Origin: Micromussa lordhowensis
Taxonomy: Eukaryota > Cnidaria > Anthozoa > Scleractinia > Lobophylliidae
Length of the DNA: 64,000 nt
NCBI GenBank assembly: GCA_964020085.1
Contig: OZ026597.1
Coordinates: forward strand, 17,672,609-17,736,608
Direction: 5' to 3'
How positions within the stretch are numbered: the first letter of the stretch is position 1; each line of letters starts with the position of its first letter. A program made the translations under genes and the position numbers. The notes under the pieces were generated by a model, which was not told the origin of the DNA, ran no database searches, and saw only the letters and a program-made list of their open reading frames with translations. This document shows positions 45,901-55,970 of the stretch, piece after piece.

Positions 45901-48900
45901 GACAACCCGAGATACGCAGAGGTGATTGACAAATACCCTCATCTCACAGGAGTACGTATGATTGATGGGGAGGAAAAGGCTGAACTTCCAGTGCACATCA
46001 TACTGGGCGTAAGTGATTACGCGAAAATACGAACCGAGACGAGACCTAAAATTGGACACCCAGGAGAGCCTGTGGCGGAGTTGACACAGTTTGGATGGAC
46101 AATAATGTCACCAGGAAAGGAAATTGACATCTCAAGCATGCTTTTAACTCAGACAGCAGCGGCAGACTATGAAGAATTATGCAAATTAGACGTGTTGGGA
46201 ATACAAGACAAAGGACATCAAACAGACGTGTACGATGAGTTCAAGGAGCAATTACACCGAAACGTGGAGGGTTGGTACGAAACCAGACTGCCCTGGAAAG
46301 CAAACCACCCTTCATTGCCTAACAACAAATCTGGAAGTTTGAGACGTCTGGACAGTACTATTCGAAAACTAGAGAAACAAGAACTCTTCAAGCAGTATGA
46401 TGCCATCATTAAGGATCAACTTGCCGAGGGAATCGTCGAGCCTGCCGGAGAGCACGTGGTCGGGAGAGAGTTTTACATACCACACAAACCGGTGGTCAGA
46501 GAGACCGCTGAAAGCACGAAGCTTCGCATTGTCTATGATGCTTCAGCTCGAGCCCATGACAATGCACCCTCACTCAATGATTGTCTTCATGCGGGACCCC
46601 CCTTACAAAATCAACTATGGGCAGTACTGGTGCGCGCACGATTTCACCCGGTGCTGATAACTGGCGACATGAAGCAAGCCTTCCTTCAAGTCAGGATCCG
46701 TGAGCAGGACCGTGACGCTATGCGTTTCCACTGGAATTGCTGCTGAGCTTGGAGACCGAAGAGTTTATGAGCAGTCTAATGAGGTTCATAGCACGCCGCG
46801 GACGCCCAAACACGTTCTATTCAGACAATGGAAGAACTTTCGTCGGGGCAGCAAAACTTCTGAGGACCATTATGGCTGACGAGAAATTACAAGATTACCT
46901 AGCACACCTTGGGATCAGGTGGAAGTTCAACCTGAGCAGAGCGCCTTGGTGGGGTGGGCAATTTGAACGACTGATAGGCCTGGTCAAGCAAGCGTTATAC
47001 AAAGAAATTGGCTGCGGTATGCTGACATGGGCTGAGCTGCAAGATGTCCTACTCGACATTGAAGTGGCCCTCAACAACCGCCCGCTGAGCTACGTAGAAG
47101 ACGACCCTCAGTTACCGGTGCTGACGCCGAATTCACTCCTATTTGGACAACCCAACTTACTGCCTGAGTTGGAGCATCATCATTTGGAGACCCCAGATCT
47201 ACGAAAACGAGCCAAGTACATTAAGAAATGCAAGGATGTGCTATGGAAGCGATGGACAGATGAGTACTTAAAGTCACTACGCGAGCAACATCGCCTCAAC
47301 CACCCAGTGAAGTCTTCTACCATAGCAGTTGGTGACGTAATGCTTATCAAAGAGGACGAAAGAAACCGAGGGAAATGGAAGATGGGAATCGTGGACGACC
47401 TTATCACTGGGCGCGATGGAGTAGTAAGAGGTGCTAAGCTGCGAGCTGGGAAATCATACCTCGAACGAGCTATTCAACATTTGTACCCGCTCGAGCTGAC
47501 TTGTGACCGGCAGACGGAAGGACCTGGAAACGAACTGAATCCTGATGCCGCAGAATTCGCCCCTCAACGGGAGACACGCCGTGCTGCACGAGATGCAAGA
47601 GAGCGCCTTGCAGCTATTGCTGCTAATGAACATGACTTTTGAACACTTATGTTTTCTAAAACTGAGAACTTGCCGCTATGGCAGTTGAAGATTAATGTGA
47701 TTTACGAGCCGTATTTTTGCGAAAATTAATAAGTATAAATTACTCACAAATTTGTTTTGTTACGATCTAGGACTTCGCTATTCTATTTCTGAATGTACAT
47801 TTGCTCTCTCCGAGACAAATGGGGGGAGGATGTTAGAAATATGTAAGAGCGTGAGAGTGCGTGACAATTGGTTAGCGTTACTTTTGATATTCAAGATGAT
47901 CTTAGCAATGACGTAAATTGTATTTCCTTAGAAACCTTATCGAGGGCGTATAAAAGAGCCTTTCTTTGCTTGTATTGGGAGTGATAGAAAAAGAGTGACA
48001 GTGACTGGGACATATTCGAGACGTAGAGAGCGATTTTAGCTGTGAGCATTAAAATATATTACAAGAGATCGAGAGTGACTAGTGTTGATATCCGCGTTTC
48101 CAACAAGGGTTTTGCTCTGATTAACCTGAATAACCCTGTTTAAGGTTAGTACTTGATAGAAATATAATAGGCCTTATCACGGTTTTCAACGACATTTTGA
48201 CGGGTAGCCAAAGCGGTCAGAAATTACAGTGTTTGTATGGGAATCTGATTTCAAATAACTTTCTCCAAAATCAAATTTTACACAATTTGTGAATTGCAAT
48301 GATAAAATACTAGGTGGAAGATTGTATTCACCAAGTTTGAAGGATTTAGCTTGACTAGAAGACACTCAGTTAGTTTCTATAATGTTTCATACATTAGTCT
48401 GTAAATTTGCCTAGGTAGACGCGGCGGCACAAAAAAAAAATTACAGACAAATGTATGGAAAATTATAAAATGAACTGAGCATATTCTAGCCAGGCTACAT
48501 CCTTCAAACTGCACTGTAATTTCTGATCACTTTGCCTACCAGACAAATGGTGGTGAAAAACGTGACAAGGCCTATTATATAATTATACTGAAAATGTTTT
48601 ACCCTCACTCTACACTTTACCCCAGTCTGCAGTCTGCATTTACACTGACTGGTTTGAACAAACTCTGAAAATCTTCAGAATTTCTTAGGAAATCTTTAGA
48701 TGTCTTTGGATAAAGTGTGATCATTTTAAAAATCTTGTCACTCCCAGGATAATCTTGTGCTTTGAATAGCAAAGCATTGGCAGGCTCTATTAATATTTCA
48801 CTGCAAAAAGGTGTATCTATTTAACAGTTATCCCACTAGCGTGTGTTGGATATGAGATGGTAGATAGCCAATGAGGTGCATAGCGCTGGGTTGGCTATAT

Positions 48901-51900
48901 AATCATCTCATATCCAACAAGGGCGAGTGGAATAATTGTTTTATTAAAAGCGCCCCCAAAATACAGCAAACTAAACTTAAAAAAATAAAAACGCCTCAAA
49001 AAAAATCACGCATACGCTTGCCATATTCGTAGAGCATGGTATAATGGCTCATAGCCCATAATGGCTAAGCCAATGAAAACTCTCGAATTGCATTATCTAA
49101 TGATCCAGTTTTTAATAATGAGCTTTATTTAAAACTGGATCATTAGCTAATGCAATTAGAGCATTTTCATTGGCTTAGCCATCATTGGTTATTAGCCATA
49201 ACACCATGCTTTACAAACATGCCTGATTTTTTTGGGTGTTTTTATTTTTATAATATTTCGGATGTTTTTAATATTTAACAGTTGTGTTTTAAAGGTACAA
49301 ATAATGGCTGAAGAGTTAACTTACAGCTCTTAAAGAGTTATAAAGATGTCAATGAACACAAAGAGTTAGTAATTTGACTAAACAGAACATGCAGATTTCA
49401 GAGTGTTAAAACATTTCTGGATTCAAACATTAATTTCCCCTGAAATACAAGCTTAAAATGCGATGGAGTCTAAGTCCACTCCTGCCTACTTCAGATCAAT
49501 GATTGAAAGTAGTTTTAACATAAGAGATAGCAGAGATGTTGGCAAGCAATGTCCAAAGGCGAGGTAACTTTCTGCTTCATTCTTGTCGACCGACCATAGT
49601 ATTTATCATTCGATGCATTTTTTCCTTTCTTTACATTGGCCAAGAGCCCACCACGTGACCTGCAAATAACTGCCTACAAATAATGGTCTGCTCATGCATA
49701 GTACCGTCTAAACGTGTTTTGCTGCAAATAACATTCTACTCATGCGTAGTTGGAACCACGTTCTTGAAAGAAAAATGGCAGACCGCTTCCCTGAGCTTCC
49801 AGGAAGTGATTGAAATATGAAAACAAACTTGGTCATCGAATGATAAAACAATTATTGAACTCGGGTATCGCAAAATATCGTGATTTGTCAGTGTCTCACA
49901 GATCAATTATTTGCCTCAGCCTTCGGCTTCGGCAAATAATTGATCGGCTCGCCACTGACAAATCATGATATTTTGCTCAACCTCGTCCAATAATTGTTAA
50001 TTATATGCATAGACTAGTCAATTACTGTGTACAAACTCAAACATTGCAAGCTACAGACATTTGCATATTTTGTACTAGTAAATCATGGAAAATCCTTTGA
50101 CTAGAGCTTCAAAAGAGGTTCAGTATAGTATCACTTAAATGAATACTTTGAATACTAAATGAATACTAAACTTCACTGTTATTTTGGATAGTCCATTCGA
50201 AGTATGCTAATAACCTGGGAGTTCTCAACTTATTAGTGTTAGGGGGTTCCCTACATGTATGTCCCCGTCTGGGTTTCAAACCTTTTCATGTCGCAATTTC
50301 AGAAGGTTCGCATGTCGCTGTCAGAATTTCGTTGAAAGCTACTGATGGTTTTATGAAAATGCGTTTTCCTAATTCTGTCCCAGAAACATTCCATTTTCAG
50401 ATAATTAAACCCACCAAACTTACACTCTTTTTTTAATATAAGAATATTGTTTTTCCGACACAGGTTGGATATTCATATTTTTCTGCCGAATTAGGCTGAA
50501 AATATTCATGTGGATATTCTTAGATTATAGCGTATGACATTTCTGTTTTAGTATGAGTTTGGTGTCTTGATGTTGTTCAGGTAATTTTAGAGCCAGCCTG
50601 CAGACATCGAAGCCTGGTATGATGCACATAATTTTGCATCGAACATACGGCTAGTGGTGTTTTTGTTGCTTTTTAGCTAGTTTTGCTGTTTAGAAAAAGG
50701 AAGAATTTTATACAGTTTACGGTTTACAGTTAAAAACATAAAATTGTATTGTATTTACAAATTTTCAAGAAACAAAATTATATTCTTGTTAAAAAATTCT
50801 CAGCCTCGGGTTTATTCTTAAAATATTCTTAAAATTTTGCAAATTTTAGTTTTAATGTTCTTATAAACTATATTCTTGTAAAAAAAGAAGGAAAGTAATA
50901 GACTTGTAAAGTGCGACAATGCAATGCAGAGAGAAAAACTGAAAAACTTAGAAAATGTACTTTTCGATCCTTGTGTGACATGTTTGAAGCTAGTTACTTT
51001 TGTTTCTTTATTCTAGATATCTAAGCACTTGATGGTGTATCTGCAGTGTGGAAATGCACATGTTATTTTGCAAAGCCCCATTTTAAAGATGGGGTTGATG
51101 CTAAAACTGAGTGTGTATGTTTGCTTTCTGCTCCTTGAAGTTTGTTGAGTGCTGGCATATCTTGTTCGAGTTAGAACGGGGACTATCCAGAAAACAAAAA
51201 CATATACATCAGTGCAGGAAAATGATTGACGTTGATGGGCCTACATGACTCCTGCAGTTCATGACATTTGTGCATTTGCCGTTCTCTTTTTGGTCTCTCG
51301 GCCTTCCTTTGCTCCGACGTAAACAACTTTTTCGGGTGAAATTTTTTCCTTTACTACTTTTCACCCAAAAAGGTCACTTATGTCAGTCTTGCATCAAGCC
51401 TTTTAATTGTGTATGCGGAGTGGCCATTAACAAACACAGCCAGATTACGACCTCCAACGTGCATGTGTTTTATTAAAATCCACAAATACATAGTTAGTTC
51501 ACCAGTTCCAAGCTTCGACAATCTTAATTGCCTTGTTGTAGGACGTAGGTTTTGTTTACTATTCATTTAGGAAAGTCTCTATTTCAAGTACAAAAAACGT
51601 GATGTGTTTAATTTGCCGTATAATTTCCTCACCTATAGTTTCCATTGCTTGTTTTGGTTTGGGACTAGGAGGATGGTTTTAGCTCGGAATAGCCAGATGG
51701 CTTCCAGCTTATCCCAAATTTGTGTCTTATGCAGTACCTTGACAATGTCAAGCACACCACTAGCGATAGAAAAGAATGTACAGGCCATGAAAATCTCTAG
51801 GTTTTTATAGTAGCGGCGAACCCTAGATAGAAGAAATCCTCCATAGCTGTATTGGGAAAATGATGCCTTCCGTGCAGGCTCTCATTTCTTGTGCCAGGGC

Positions 51901-54900
51901 TCATCAGCTTGCTTTGCTCGCTGACTCATCTCTCGCGTCTTTGCTCATGGACTTTGCTCATGCCGTAATGCACGAGAGCCTGCTTGCAGGCTAAGGGAAA
52001 CCAAGTTTTTTTTCATATGGTTTATGGCCTGATGATTTCCGATTACTTCTGATAGCTCGAATCCCTGGTAGATAGAATCTTGAATCTTCTTTATTACTGC
52101 ATAAAACAGATAGATTCCTAGTTGCTGTGTGTTTGTTCAGTGTAATAGATCACAAAAGGTATCAAAATGCAATAAGAACATCAGTGAAACACTTGCCTTA
52201 TGGCTCTTGTGCTACTTTTCTGTTCTTACCAGGTTGTGACATCATTTGTGATCTATTACTGAACAAACGATCTTGAACAGATGCACAAAAAAATGGAATC
52301 TAAAACTTTTCACATGCTCAACTTTGACAGTTTTGCAAAATCAGACATGTTAATGTCGAGTAAGCTTAACTATAATTCCCAACTTAACTGATACTCTAAT
52401 CTCCACCTCTCTACAATGTTTAGTTCTGTTGTCCTGTCTGCTTGCCAATCGTTACAATTTACTTTTTCTTAAACCCATATCCTGTGCCCTAGTCAATAAA
52501 TGACCCCATGGTGGCCATTGTAGAGAGGTTGATATTGTATGTTTGCACTCAATATCTTCCATCCTCTCTAGGTGATGCTTCTCACTGGTAAAGACAAAGG
52601 AAAGATTGGTAAAGTCAATGAAGTGGTTAGAAGCAAGAACTGGGTGTTTGTTGAAGGATTAAATACGGTAATTTGCTCTCTAAAGATTAAAGTTGTTACA
52701 AATGTATTCCCACCTAGCAACTGCGTTGCTGGGTACAAGGAGTCACATAGAAAAGTCAGAAGTTATAAATATACTGTATATAAATGTGTGTTTCTTTATG
52801 TTGACTCATGCCTTGTTTTTTTTTCCTTAGCATAAACGTTATTTGTCACCACAAGGTGAATTTAAAGGAGGGCTCGTTAACAGTGAGGCTCCCATGCAAG
52901 TCACAGAAGTTTCTCTTTTGGATCCATCAGATGGGTGAGCTGTTATTTCTGTTGAGTTTTGTACAAGAAACATTACAAAGAAATGATTATTTTCCATCTA
53001 TAGCCAGATCACCTCTTAATCAACCACTTCATGTAGGTAACTAGTTTGAAATTTTCTATCAATTTTGACCTCTGGTGAGAGACTTCTTCACTTGACCTGA
53101 CCTGACCTCACTACAGGTGCTCACAAGTTGAAGAGATGTCTTCAGCTTAGCTCAGCTATATTGCTAGTATTACTACTTGGGAATGGTACCAGATGTGCAC
53201 TGAAACCTCATCAAGGTGCATCAAATTAAGGCCCTCTGAGGTCTTTTGTGTTGTAAACTGATTTCCATGAGCTACAGTACCACATAGGCCTGGCATTTCC
53301 AGTAGTCACTTATTGGAGGTTAGGCTGTGTCCAAAATCGTGGAATATACAAATTAGTATTGCCTCGCGGAGGTCATGTGATTTGTAAACAAGGGACCTTT
53401 TGGGGGGAAGTTGTAGTGACAGTCTGTTTTCTGTACATTTTTTGGATGAGAAAAAAGATCATTAAATCAAGGACGTGACTGTAAATTGGTGATTTTATTC
53501 AGTTTGCCAGTTGGAAATGTTCCCCACACCAAGAGTACAGTGAGGGGCAATAGCCACATAGCCCTCTGCACACATTGCACCCTCTGTAGGGCTGTTAATA
53601 AGGGCTGCAACCTGTAATACCAGCTACAGCTGAGTATGTCTGAAGGGCCTTTGATGTTATGGGTGAATTGTCCTGTTGATACAATTCATCCAAAAAGTAA
53701 CCAGTTTGTTATGGGTGTGGAGATTAACACTACAGGTGATTCAAGACTTAATGACTGCCCTGGTAATTCCTTGATCATACTCTTGTTACATGCATGGGCA
53801 TGTGAGGTTGTTAACACGGTCAATAAAATTCGTACATGTAAAGGAAGAATGATCTGACTTCTTGTAGGAAACCCACTGAGGTGTCATACCGATTCAATGA
53901 AAAGGGGGAAAAGATTAGAGTATCGGAACGTACTGGTCGCATTGTTGCTAAACCACCTTGGGAAAGAAGAGACTGGAAGAGTCGAGCAGCTGTGAAGGGT
54001 TAGTAAATGTAACTTATTTGTTGGCAGCAATCTCTGTGAGGACCTGTTTACATGGAGTGGACCTGAGGGCTTGTTTACATGGAGAGGACCAGAGTATCTG
54101 TTTACATGAACAGGACCTGTGGGCCTGTTTACATGAACAGGGCCTGAGGACTTGTTCACATGGAGAGGGCCCGAGGGCCTATTTACATGAACAGGGCCTG
54201 AGGACCTGTTTACTTGTACATGTAGAGGGCCTGTTTACATTTAAGGGCCCGAGGACCTGTTAACATGGAGAGAGCCTGAGGGCCTGTTTACACGAACAGA
54301 GAGCCGGTTGCCTGGCAGGAGGGCTCTACTCCACAACAATAATCATGACTGTTGATAGCTTACATTTCTTTTTAAGTAGAAGTGAACCCTTTTTTGAGTG
54401 CTCTCCAAACTTCACACGTGTGTCGGAACTTGTATGTACATTTAAAAGCATGAAACCTTTTTCTAACATTGCCAATGGAAATGATGAAGCAAGGTTTACT
54501 TTGCTCACGCGTTTGAGGGGACATCATTCCACCACGATGCACCCTCGCAGATGCCTTGCTTTATGTAATTATGGTTACTTTCAACTCGCTGCCAGGGACG
54601 AGTCATAACAAACAGAACAAACCAAAAAACCAACCAGCCAAGAGTTGTGTAAATAAAAATCAAATCAGTTGAAAAATATACAAACCCGAGCTGTAATACT
54701 TATGCCTACGACTGCCCTATGGTTTGATGTACCCTCTTGCACGATTAGTCTAGGAGAGGAAATTCGCCATCGAGATAAATGCAAATTCGTGTTCTTTTTT
54801 TATTTATTATTTTTTTGTGTAGATGGTGCCTTTGACACGCCGTCATCAGCAGTCACCAAACAGACCTACCTTCCGTCACTACTGTATTTTCATGAAGAGA

Positions 54901-55106
54901 TCATGCACGCACTAAATGTAACTCCGACAATTCCAAAAACAGAACCTGACAGACGCGACTTGATGATGAAAGAAATTGCGAAAGCTACAAACTGGGATGT
55001 TGACAAAAGCGCTGTTGACAAGCGTAGTCTAATAGACAAAATGTACTTTTCCTTTACCTATTACGCGTATAAAATTAGGCAATTTTTGAGAATTGATAAA
55101 TTATAA
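39954..55106 (+). CDS. MRPL24: mitochondrial ribosomal protein L24
   Basis: Five coding exons: 39954-40118, 52572-52667, 52831-52934, 53868-53998 and 54823-55106, giving 259 residues with consistent phases and GT-AG borders. Exon 1 is rich in Arg/Lys ([13 protein letters not shown]), fitting a mitochondrial targeting sequence, and ends KIIRGDT. Exon 2 carries the KOW motif of the L24/uL24 family ([18 protein letters not shown]). Exon 3 continues [16 protein letters not shown]. The last exons carry [20 protein letters not shown], a family-typical segment, then a C-terminal helix region with [12 protein letters not shown]. The protein is an assembly-initiating component of the large mitochondrial ribosomal subunit. 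Intron 1 is 12.4 kb because of the BEL/Pao structure and several MITEs. Intron 4 has a minisatellite. Confidence 0.92.
40626..40928. mobile_element. foldback MITE interrupted by a SINE-like insert
   Basis: ATACACCTTATTCCAAAATGG at the left mirrors CCATTTTGGAATAAGGTGTAT at the right, and GCCCTTGTTGCCTTGTTC inside mirrors GAACAAGGCAACAAGGGC. The left arm is split near 40677-40785 by sequence matching the SINE-like copy at 63405-63665 (GGGGAGTAGAAATA...CTTCATGCTAC...GGCCTGATGGGCCA). Confidence 0.65.
40980..41254 (-). repeat. BEL/Pao LTR, left
   Basis: 275 bases, reading TGTTAGAAAT...CCAACA on the minus strand. TATAAAAG (41129-41136, complement) is a likely TATA box, with ATTAAA downstream as a possible polyadenylation signal. 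A purine-rich GGGGGGAGGA tract lies directly inside it (complement of 41255-41264). Only one difference from the right LTR was seen. Confidence 0.93.
41443..44256 (-). CDS. BEL/Pao pol, 3' two-thirds (RT, RNase H, integrase)
   Basis: A frame open for 937 codons, but truncated at its 5' end: it starts within the reverse transcriptase, after the hairpin junction. Visible parts: RT palm with LYVDDLING (YVDD at residues 64-67); RNase H acidic residues in CFGDASG (D245), PRLELV (E287) and LDSTVALHW (D318); an H2C2 zinc-binding region around 531-570 (HLVTLHGG ... CFGC); integrase DDE residues in GVDFAGP (D603), YSDNGRTF (D666) and GGQFERL (E713). The leading residues derive from the hairpin and no natural initiator remains, so it is a partial gene. 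Many shorter plus-strand frames opposite it are shadows. Confidence 0.9.
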   Translation of the reverse strand: MPLSGTSDGTADRETRRVETLRFTRALFGLSSSPFLLGGVIRQHLENCHATYPEIVSEIEKSLYVDDLINGGPTVRAAMQVKETATEIFAQGGFTLHKWHSNAPELDAVSTNQNSEAQETFAKQQLGVPQRGQGSLLGVSWDMEKDTLEVKFPAEPAQPTKRSVLGKLSRVYDPLGLVSPTTLSGKLLYREASELKIPWDTQLPDGLIKELSKWEEGLPTGITVPRPLTAHRENITKIDLHCFGDASGRGVSAALYAVVTQPSGVSVGLVTAKARLAKQGLSIPRLELVSGHMATNLITNTRDALEDFPVGEMYCWLDSTVALHWIRGAGNYKQFVSNRVSKIQQHLSVQWRHVTSQENPADLGSRGGSVQGEELWWRGPKWLAERESWPCDIVTNSTPESQAEAKVTREVFAGAREVTDEFDVLLEKFALWKTLRVCAWIQRFVFNSRKRKEERSVVPLTSEEIEKQKYFWTARAQSSGKRSEKFDDNRLQLNLQERSDGLLECRGRIQGDYPIYLPDTHPYTEKLVMLSHLVTLHGGVGLTMTKVREYHWVPRLRRLVKKVIKSCFGCKRFQATALRNPPPGSLPSDRTKGTAAFQVVGVDFAGPMRYRKGKKNEGKAYIVLYACSLTCGIYLELLLSLETEEFMSSLKRFIAHRGRPNTFYSDNGRTFVGAAKLLRTIMADEKLQDYLAHLGIRWKFNLSRAPWWGGQFERLIGLVKRALYKEIGCGMLTWAELQDVLLDIEVALNNRPLSYVEDDPQLPVLTPNSLLFGQPNILPELEHHHLETPDLRKRAKYIKKCKDVLWKRWTDEYLKSLRKQHRLNHPVKSSTIAVGDVMLIKEDERNRGKWKMGIVDDLITGRDGVVRGAKLRAGKSYLERAIQHLYPLELTCDRQTEGPGNELNPDAAEFAPQRETRRAARDARERLAAIAANEHDF
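44227..44269. repeat. 43-bp hairpin at the BEL/Pao junction
   Basis: Two perfect 21-base inverted arms around a single A (44248). The right arm is the start of the surviving gag sequence (GTGGCACCTCCGACGGGACT). The left arm is an inverted copy of the same bases fused to reverse transcriptase sequence. Confidence 0.95.
44250..45818 (+). pseudogene. BEL/Pao gag and protease, 5'-truncated, frameshifted
   Basis: The frame has no ATG at its beginning; it starts at the hairpin and the first methionine is at 44283. An N-terminal coiled-coil region rich in Glu/Lys (about residues 20-155) is followed by a capsid-like region. Then come three zinc knuckles: [14 protein letters not shown] and [14 protein letters not shown] (both CX2CX4HX4C) and a third CQKC...C. 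The retroviral-type aspartic protease motif [10 protein letters not shown] follows. Near 45740-45790 the reading continues in the next frame (45778 onward), which implies a small frameshift between protease and reverse transcriptase. Whether BEL elements of this lineage use frameshifting here cannot be judged; most have one long frame, so damage is likelier. Confidence 0.82.
45778..46746 (+). pseudogene. BEL/Pao pol 5' part (protease tail to RT start)
   Basis: 322 codons in the frame next to gag. The tail of the protease region is followed by the BEL-type linker and the beginning of reverse transcriptase with [35 protein letters not shown] (first catalytic Asp) and DRDAMRFHW. At 46731-46734 (CTGG) the sequence jumps to integrase code in a different frame, giving a stop at 46743-46745. 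The YVDD half of the enzyme is therefore missing here; the missing segment is what the left half retains. Confidence 0.85.
46731..47642 (+). pseudogene. BEL/Pao integrase C-terminal fragment, second copy
   Basis: 301 open codons equivalent to residues about 637-937 of the left-half polyprotein. It has the second Asp (YSDNGRTF) and the Glu (GGQFERL) of the DDE triad but lacks the first Asp and the zinc-binding region. Five residue differences from the left copy were counted (for example K to M and H to R near the start, K to E later). It is out of frame with the upstream RT start. Confidence 0.88.
47831..48105 (+). repeat. BEL/Pao LTR, right
   Basis: 275 bases from TGTTAGAAAT to CCAACA, preceded by the polypurine tract GGGGGGAGGA (47821-47830). 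TATAAAAG is at 47949-47956. It faces right, in the sense direction of MRPL24. Confidence 0.93.
48162..48580. mobile_element. MITE with ATATAATAGGCC ends (419 bp)
   Basis: ATATAATAGGCCTTATCACG on the left mirrors CGTGACAAGGCCTATTATAT on the right. CAGAAATTACAGTG on the left mirrors CACTGTAATTTCTGATC further in. Non-coding, within MRPL24 intron 1. Confidence 0.7.
48825..48939. mobile_element. foldback MITE (about 115 bp)
   Basis: The left arm CAGTTATCCCACTAGC...GTTGGATATGAGATG mirrors the right arm CATCTCATATCCAAC...GAGTGGAATAATTG. An internal TAGCCAA/TTGGCTA pair. Non-coding. Confidence 0.65.
49033..49210. mobile_element. foldback MITE (178 bp)
   Basis: Nearly a full palindrome: AGCATGGT...GGCTAAGCCAATGAAAA on the left mirrors TTTTCATTGGCTTAGCC...ACCATGCT on the right, and the middle has AACTGGATCATTA paired with TAATGATCCAGTTT. 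Outer AT-rich flanks (48942-49260) may belong to it. Confidence 0.7.
49602..49996. mobile_element. two adjoining foldback MITEs
   Basis: The first has TTTATCATTCGATG (from 49602) paired with CATCGAATGATAAA (ending about 49847). The second has CAATTATTGAACTCG and AAAATATCGTGATTTGTCAGTG paired with CACTGACAAATCATGATATTTTG and CCAATAATTG (ending about 49996), with a GATCAATTATTTGCC hairpin in the middle. Confidence 0.6.
49997..52130. other. MRPL24 intron 1, 3' part
   Basis: Intronic DNA without recognised genes. A CAGGCTCTC/GAGAGCCTG foldback lies at about 51878-51985. Confidence 0.4.
52131..52268. mobile_element. foldback MITE (138 bp)
   Basis: GTTTGTTCAGTGTAATAGAT at the left mirrors ATCTATTACTGAACAAAC at the right. 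Non-coding, in MRPL24 intron 1. A separate small pair, CCTCTCTACAATG and CATTGTAGAGAGG, is at 52406-52528. Confidence 0.65.
54034..54306. repeat. minisatellite in MRPL24 intron 4
   Basis: About nine to ten degenerate units of roughly 27-30 bases with core CCTGTTTACATGAACAGGGC, followed by CTGAGGA-type spacers. Unit length varies, so the frame is not kept. Non-coding. Confidence 0.8.
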
Positions 55107-55587
55107 CCGAGTTCTAAGCTCGAGTTTCCGACACAAAAGAAAACGAATTCAAGAAAACTAGTCATGCCACTGGTTTAGGCCTCGTTCAGAACAAGAACAG
55201 AATGCTACAGTTTCGTGATTACCGTTGTGTGAAAGATTTTAACGGACAGGTTACTGAAAAGGAAATTCAAATACACCACTGGGTTAAAGAAGTCAAATGG
55301 TCTAATCCTTTTTAAACAGAGGATAGGAAGCAGGATGGTCATGGAATGTTGTTTAAACCAAATCATTAAATATTGGTTTTGATCTTGCTTTTGCGTCGGT
55401 TGAAAAAATGCATTTCAGGTCACATCAGGTCACAGATCCTGTTAACGATGTGAGATGGGACGGTAAGATTTCCGCTTTTCACCTACCCTGAGGTAAATAA
55501 CTGTTTCAGGATGTACCACACCAGACGTCACACCAGGGAATAACACAAAAGGTGTATATTGCGACTTGTACACATCTGACAATTATA
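55107..55587. other. MRPL24 3' flank
   Basis: Begins directly after the MRPL24 stop codon. Probably its 3' untranslated region at first. No further gene seen. Confidence 0.4.
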
Positions 55588-55968
55588 CAGTAAAAACCCA
55601 CGTGTAAGAACCTACTTTTTTGAAGTCTGGCGATATAGGTTCTTGTATTTTGGGGTAGTTATTGGCAATTTAGGCTAAGTAGGTTCTTAATTTGTATGAA
55701 GGAGATCGATATAGTTGTTGATTACGGGAAAAACAAACTAACTTGGGTTTTTACAATATTAGTCACAACTGTATTGTGTATTTCTTGTAATATAAATGTC
55801 ACACTTCTTGGTTGAAATGTTTATCATAATTAAGCTGTAACCCACACATAAGAACCTGCTTGATCTTGCATGGCTAAGCAGGTTCTTATATTTTTGGGTA
55901 TTAAAAAGGTATTTTTTTTTGCCAGCAGGTTCTTAAAACAAAACGTTCTTACATAAGGGTTTTTACGG
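55588..55968. mobile_element. mariner-like MITE (381 bp)
   Basis: CAGTAAAAACCC on the left mirrors GGGTTTTTACGG on the right, with TA directly outside both ends (55586-55587 and 55969-55970). TAAGAACCTAC/GTTCTTACAT repeats lie inside. TA target and CAGT-like end fit a Tc1/mariner-derived MITE. Confidence 0.65.
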
Positions 55969-55970
55969 TA

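Larger units (their letters stand above)
40980..48105. mobile_element. head-to-head rearranged BEL/Pao LTR retrotransposon
   Basis: A 7.1 kb unit with one LTR at each outer end, in inverted orientation, and the two 3' halves pointing outward. The left half (minus strand) carries reverse transcriptase from the YVDD region to the end of integrase. The right half (plus strand) carries gag, protease and the start of reverse transcriptase, then jumps to the integrase C-terminal part. The outer 1375 bases of each half (40980-42354 and 46731-48105) are inverted copies of identical length with about 1 percent differences. The halves meet at a 43-bp hairpin (44227-44269). AGGG lies just outside both ends (40976-40979 and 48106-48109). 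There is no 5' LTR or primer-binding site between an LTR and gag. Inserted in MRPL24 intron 1. Confidence 0.88.

Noticed and set aside
53884..54263. Repetitive frames such as GPVHVNR/GPLHVNK in both strands
   Set aside because: Translation of a non-coding intronic minisatellite, interrupted by unit-length changes.
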